The notes below the pieces were generated by a model. The model did no database searches, had not been told where the DNA came from, and saw only the letters and a program-made list of their open reading frames with translations. From NCBI GenBank assembly GCA_022749905.1, contig JAKIWU010000058.1, positions 1-8,146 of the forward strand: a DNA stretch of 8,146 nt, written 5' to 3'. This DNA is from Thermoplasmata archaeon (lineage in GTDB: Archaea > Thermoplasmatota > Thermoplasmata > Lutacidiplasmatales > UBA184). The translations under genes and the position numbers were made by a program. Positions 5,779-8,146 of this stretch are shown here, piece after piece. Positions within the stretch are counted from its first letter, which is position 1. Every line of letters starts with the position of its first letter.

Positions 5779-6468
5779 GTGGCCGACGCCTCGACGAGCC
5801 GGCCGATCCAGCTCGAGGATTTTCGTCCCGTCCGCCTCGAGGAGATCCAGGGGCAGGACCAGGTCGTAGCGAGGCTCCGCCAGCTCGCGGAGGGGGTTAG
5901 GACCGGTCGGATCGTTCCGCCGAACCTCCTCTTCCACGGGCCCCCCGGTGTCGGGAAGACCACGGCGGCGCGCGCGTTCGCTCGCGAGGTTCTCGGACCC
6001 GATTTCCTGAACAGCTACTACCAGCTTCGCGCGTCCGACGACCGGAGCCTTTCCGTCGTCACGAAAGGGATCATTCCCCTCTCCCGCCGACCCCCTAGCC
6101 GCACGGCGCCGTTCCGGATCTTCTTCTTCGACGAGGCCGACTCGCTCGAGCCGGCCGTTCAGAGCGCGCTCCGTCCTGCGATGGAGGAAGGCACGGGCTC
6201 GACCGTGTTCATCCTCGCGTGCAATGAGCTCGGGCTCCTCTCGGAACCGATGCAATCGCGTTGCATCACCCTCGCCTTCACGCCGATCGGGCCTGCCGAA
6301 ATGCGTCAGGTCGTCCTGCAGGCGATGGCCCACCTCCCGGCTCCGCTCCCCCCAGGAACGGTCGAGCTCATCGTCGATCGGGCTCGGGGGATTCCGCGGA
6401 ACGCCGTCAAGCTCGTGCTCGAGGCGCACGCGCTCGCGGGTCCCGCGCTCGAGGCCTACGAATCCTGA
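5779..6468 (+). CDS. Short replication factor C small-subunit-like AAA+ ATPase lacking the collar domain
   Basis: The 229-aa protein matches the AAA+ core (domains I and II) of archaeal/eukaryal RFC small subunits, which load the PCNA sliding clamp. Visible are the N-terminal EEIQGQDQVVARL block (21-33), Walker A GPPGVGKT (54-61), an ASDDRS stretch (85-90) where RFC has NASDERG, Walker B FFFDEAD (115-121), sensor 1 Asn 149, the SRC arginine-finger motif (160-162) and sensor 2 GIPRNA with Arg 207. Normal RFC-S is about 320 aa; the C-terminal collar helices that build the pentamer are absent. Only 100 nt separate its stop from the next gene, so a frameshifted collar cannot follow. The GTG start fits the TATA-like box 25 nt upstream. 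ATPase residues look intact, so it may be an active paralog with a different partner. It is unlikely to be the main RFC-S; another AAA+ role is possible. Confidence 0.82.
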   Translation: MADASTSRPIQLEDFRPVRLEEIQGQDQVVARLRQLAEGVRTGRIVPPNLLFHGPPGVGKTTAARAFAREVLGPDFLNSYYQLRASDDRSLSVVTKGIIPLSRRPPSRTAPFRIFFFDEADSLEPAVQSALRPAMEEGTGSTVFILACNELGLLSEPMQSRCITLAFTPIGPAEMRQVVLQAMAHLPAPLPPGTVELIVDRARGIPRNAVKLVLEAHALAGPALEAYES

Positions 6469-6533
6469 ATTCCCACCAAGGGCCCGCCGACCGGGAAGGA
6501 TTCCGGGAGGATCGCGACCTCTCCGTCCTCTAC

Positions 6534-6542
6534 CGTAAATAC
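6534..6542 (+). promoter_or_regulatory. TATA-like box of the ABC exporter operon
   Basis: CGTAAATAC is centred about 31 nt before the ATG at 6569 and is the only A/T-rich patch close upstream in this 100-bp gap. There is no Shine-Dalgarno sequence before the ATG, so a leaderless or nearly leaderless message is likely. The rest of the gap holds nothing clear. Confidence 0.5.
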
Positions 6543-6568
6543 CACCCCCTTGGTCCCTCGGGTTCCCC

Positions 6569-7498
6569 ATGAGCGGAGAGGCGCTCCGGGCTGAAGGCGT
6601 CCGGAAGGTGTACGACCGGCGCGGCGCGCCGACGGTCGTGGCACTCGACAACGTTTCGCTGCTCGCGCGCCCGGGGGAGCGCGTAGCCCTCCTCGGCCGC
6701 AATGGGGCGGGCAAGACGACGTTTCTCAAGATCGCCTCGACGCTCCTCAAGCCGTCCGCAGGAACGATCGAGGTCTTCGGCCACGACGCGGATGCGGACC
6801 CCTCGGCGGTCCGGCCGCTGATCGCGGTGGTGCCGCAGGAAGGGAAGCCGTTCTTCCACCTCACGCCTCGAGAGCAGATCTACACGTACCTGCTCGCGCG
6901 CGGGTTCTCCCGCCGGGAGGCCAAGGAGCGCACGGGCGAGGCGCTCGCCCAGATGGCGCTCGAGGAGGTCGCCGATCGGCTTTCCATCACCCTCTCCGGC
7001 GGGCAGCGCCAGCGGACGATGGTCGCGACGGTGATCGCCACGGAGGCGCCGCTCCTCTTCCTCGATGAGCCGACGATCGGCATGGACCCGTTCGCCCGCC
7101 GGTCGGTCTGGGATTCGCTCCGGCGCCTCACAAAGAAGGGCTCGACGATCCTCCTCACCACGCACTACCTCGACGAGGCGGAAGCTCTCTCCGATCGCCT
7201 GTACATCGTCGAGCGGGGCCGTGTGCTGGTGGACGGTACAGCGGAGTCCCTCAAGCGGGAGGTCGGCGGGTCCGTCCGCGTCAGCATCGCGGGGGGTGCC
7301 GACCTCAAGGCCGCGTTCGCGACGTTCGGCGATTCGTTCGCGGACGGGGGCGGACTTCACGTCATCACCACGCCGGAGCGGATCCACGAGGTGCTCGAGG
7401 TCGCGGTCCGCGAGCACCGGACGGCGACGATCGGCCCCGTGACCCTCGAGGAGGCGTTCCTGCGGGTCGTCGGCCGGTCGATCGACGAGGAGTCGTAG
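6569..7498 (+). CDS. ABC-2 type exporter ATP-binding protein
   Basis: This 309-aa ATPase powers an ABC-2 type exporter with the permease encoded directly downstream. The nucleotide-binding domain contains Walker A GRNGAGKT (43-50), Q-loop Gln 90, signature LSGGQRQ (142-148), Walker B LLFLDEP (162-168), the GMD D-loop (171-173) and switch His 199, all intact. Residues about 225-305 form the small C-terminal domain common in DrrA/CcmA-like exporter ATPases, ending in the conserved TLEEAFLRVVG. The length is typical. Such pairs export drugs, lipids or polysaccharides, and the substrate cannot be told here. It starts with ATG downstream of a TATA-like box and is followed with no gap by the permease GTG, so the two form an operon. 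The C-terminal TLEEAFL block and the ABC-2 partner distinguish it from the importer ATPase at 631-1971. Confidence 0.93.
   Translation: MSGEALRAEGVRKVYDRRGAPTVVALDNVSLLARPGERVALLGRNGAGKTTFLKIASTLLKPSAGTIEVFGHDADADPSAVRPLIAVVPQEGKPFFHLTPREQIYTYLLARGFSRREAKERTGEALAQMALEEVADRLSITLSGGQRQRTMVATVIATEAPLLFLDEPTIGMDPFARRSVWDSLRRLTKKGSTILLTTHYLDEAEALSDRLYIVERGRVLVDGTAESLKREVGGSVRVSIAGGADLKAAFATFGDSFADGGGLHVITTPERIHEVLEVAVREHRTATIGPVTLEEAFLRVVGRSIDEES
7487..7492 (+). promoter_or_regulatory. Shine-Dalgarno site for the ABC-2 permease gene
   Basis: GAGGAG lies within the last codons of the ATPase gene, 6 nt before the GTG at 7499. It supports that GTG as the start of the downstream permease and translation as an internal operon gene. 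Confidence 0.6.
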
Positions 7499-8146
7499 GT
7501 GGCGCTCGCCCGACCGACCGCGTTCCGGGGACTGTGGGCGTTCGCCTTCACCGAGTTCTACGTCCAGGGCCATGAGTGGCTTTCGATCGCGACCTCGTTG
7601 ATCGTCCAGGCGGTCCTCCTGATCTTCGTCCGGGTCCTTGCACCCCAGCTCCTCGGCGTCGCGCTCCTCGGCGCGGTCATCTTCTCGGTGTTCGCCCTCG
7701 GGCAGCGGGTCCAGAACGAGGCAGCGTTCATCCGCATCGATCACAAGCTCAACGAGCTCTACCTCGCCTCGCCTCTGACGGCCGAGGCCTACTTCTTCGG
7801 CATGTCGCTCGGCGTGCTCGCGGCGTACCTCGTACCAATCGCGATGCTCGTCGGGATCACGGCCGCGCTGATCGGCCTCTCGCTCACCACCGCCGTCGTG
7901 CTCGCCTTGGTCTGCGGGGCGATCTGGCTGGTGACGTGCTCGCTCGGCTACGTCATCTCGACCCTCTTCCGCGACATGCGGGCGATCTGGCCGTACGCCT
8001 CGCTGTTCTACAATCTGTTCGGGGTGCTTCCGCCCGTGTTCTACCCGATCGGATTGCTGTCGGGACCGCTGCGCACCGTCGCGCTCCTCATGCCCCCGAG
8101 CGCCGCGGCGGCCCTCGTCCAGACGTCGATCCACCCGAACGTGCTC
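7499..8146 (+). CDS. ABC-2 type transporter permease (partial, 3' end outside window)
   Basis: The reading frame starts with GTG directly after the ATPase stop (TAG at 7496-7498), has the GAGGAG site just upstream, and stays open for 216 codons to the right edge. The family is about 250-260 aa, so perhaps 40-50 residues are missing. After a soluble amphipathic start (about 1-27) come hydrophobic helices at roughly 28-47, 50-68, 100-122, 130-155 and 166-185. The loop DHKLNELYLASPLTAEAYFFG (81-101) is the cytoplasmic segment typical of ABC-2 permeases, matching the ELLLASPLS-type motif that contacts the ATPase. PPVFYPIGLLSGPLRTVALL followed by PPSAAAALVQ is the usual late extracellular-helix region. 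It forms the membrane channel of the exporter with the upstream ATPase, probably as a dimer. The substrate is unknown. Confidence 0.9.
   Translation, partial: MALARPTAFRGLWAFAFTEFYVQGHEWLSIATSLIVQAVLLIFVRVLAPQLLGVALLGAVIFSVFALGQRVQNEAAFIRIDHKLNELYLASPLTAEAYFFGMSLGVLAAYLVPIAMLVGITAALIGLSLTTAVVLALVCGAIWLVTCSLGYVISTLFRDMRAIWPYASLFYNLFGVLPPVFYPIGLLSGPLRTVALLMPPSAAAALVQTSIHPNVL

Noticed and set aside
6475..6554. 8-bp inverted repeat (ACCAAGGG at 6475-6482, CCCTTGGT at 6547-6554) before the exporter operon
   Set aside because: The 64-nt spacing is too wide for a simple operator or hairpin terminator, and a match of this length can occur by chance.
6530..8134. A 534-codon open frame on the minus strand opposite the ABC exporter genes
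   Set aside because: Its product is dominated by Arg, Glu and Asp, as expected from the antisense of GC-rich coding DNA. The plus strand encodes two clear ABC proteins with all motifs.
1..8146. Intrinsic oligo-T terminators, tRNA genes, CRISPR repeats or insertion sequences
   Set aside because: I saw no T-runs after the genes, no tRNA cloverleaf signature, no regularly spaced repeats and no transposase-like frame.

Overview
The window is GC-rich (roughly two thirds G+C by eye) and most likely archaeal. A clamp-loader (RFC) type AAA+ protein, a winged-helix regulator of an archaea-restricted type and a BtuD-like ATPase with an archaeal-style C-terminal extension all point that way. So does the gene-start pattern: lead genes have an A/T-rich TATA-like box about 25-31 nt before the start codon and no Shine-Dalgarno sequence (leaderless transcription), while genes inside operons have GAGG-type ribosome sites. 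A high-GC member of the Thermoplasmatota would fit, but that lineage guess is inference only.

Layout. At the left edge is the end of a metal-chelate/cobalamin importer operon: the C-terminal part of a FecCD (BtuC-like) permease, overlapped by 4 nt by a BtuD-like ATPase with an extra C-terminal domain. A convergent regulator gene (minus strand, 1921-2769) overlaps the ATPase 3' end by 51 bp. A 147-bp divergent promoter region follows, with a 7-bp inverted repeat around the TATA-like box of the next gene, a VOC/glyoxalase-like protein (2917-3318). Next on the plus strand are a large polytopic flippase-like membrane protein (3376-5169), a HesB/IscA-type Fe-S carrier with a cysteine-rich tail (5294-5692), a short RFC-small-subunit paralog lacking the collar domain (5779-6468), and an ABC exporter operon made of an ATPase (6569-7498) and an ABC-2 permease that runs off the right edge (7499-8146).

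The two ABC systems are separate: one importer of the vitamin B12/siderophore class and one drug- or lipid-exporter type. The genes between them look like independent units, most with their own promoter, and do not form one pathway. I see no mobile elements, CRISPR arrays, tRNA or rRNA genes. No gene-free stretch exceeds 300 bases. I did not find a convincing new multi-gene system. The most unusual items are the collar-less RFC paralog, the extended BtuD-like ATPase, the cysteine-rich A-type carrier, and the regulator/operator arrangement at the divergent promoter.
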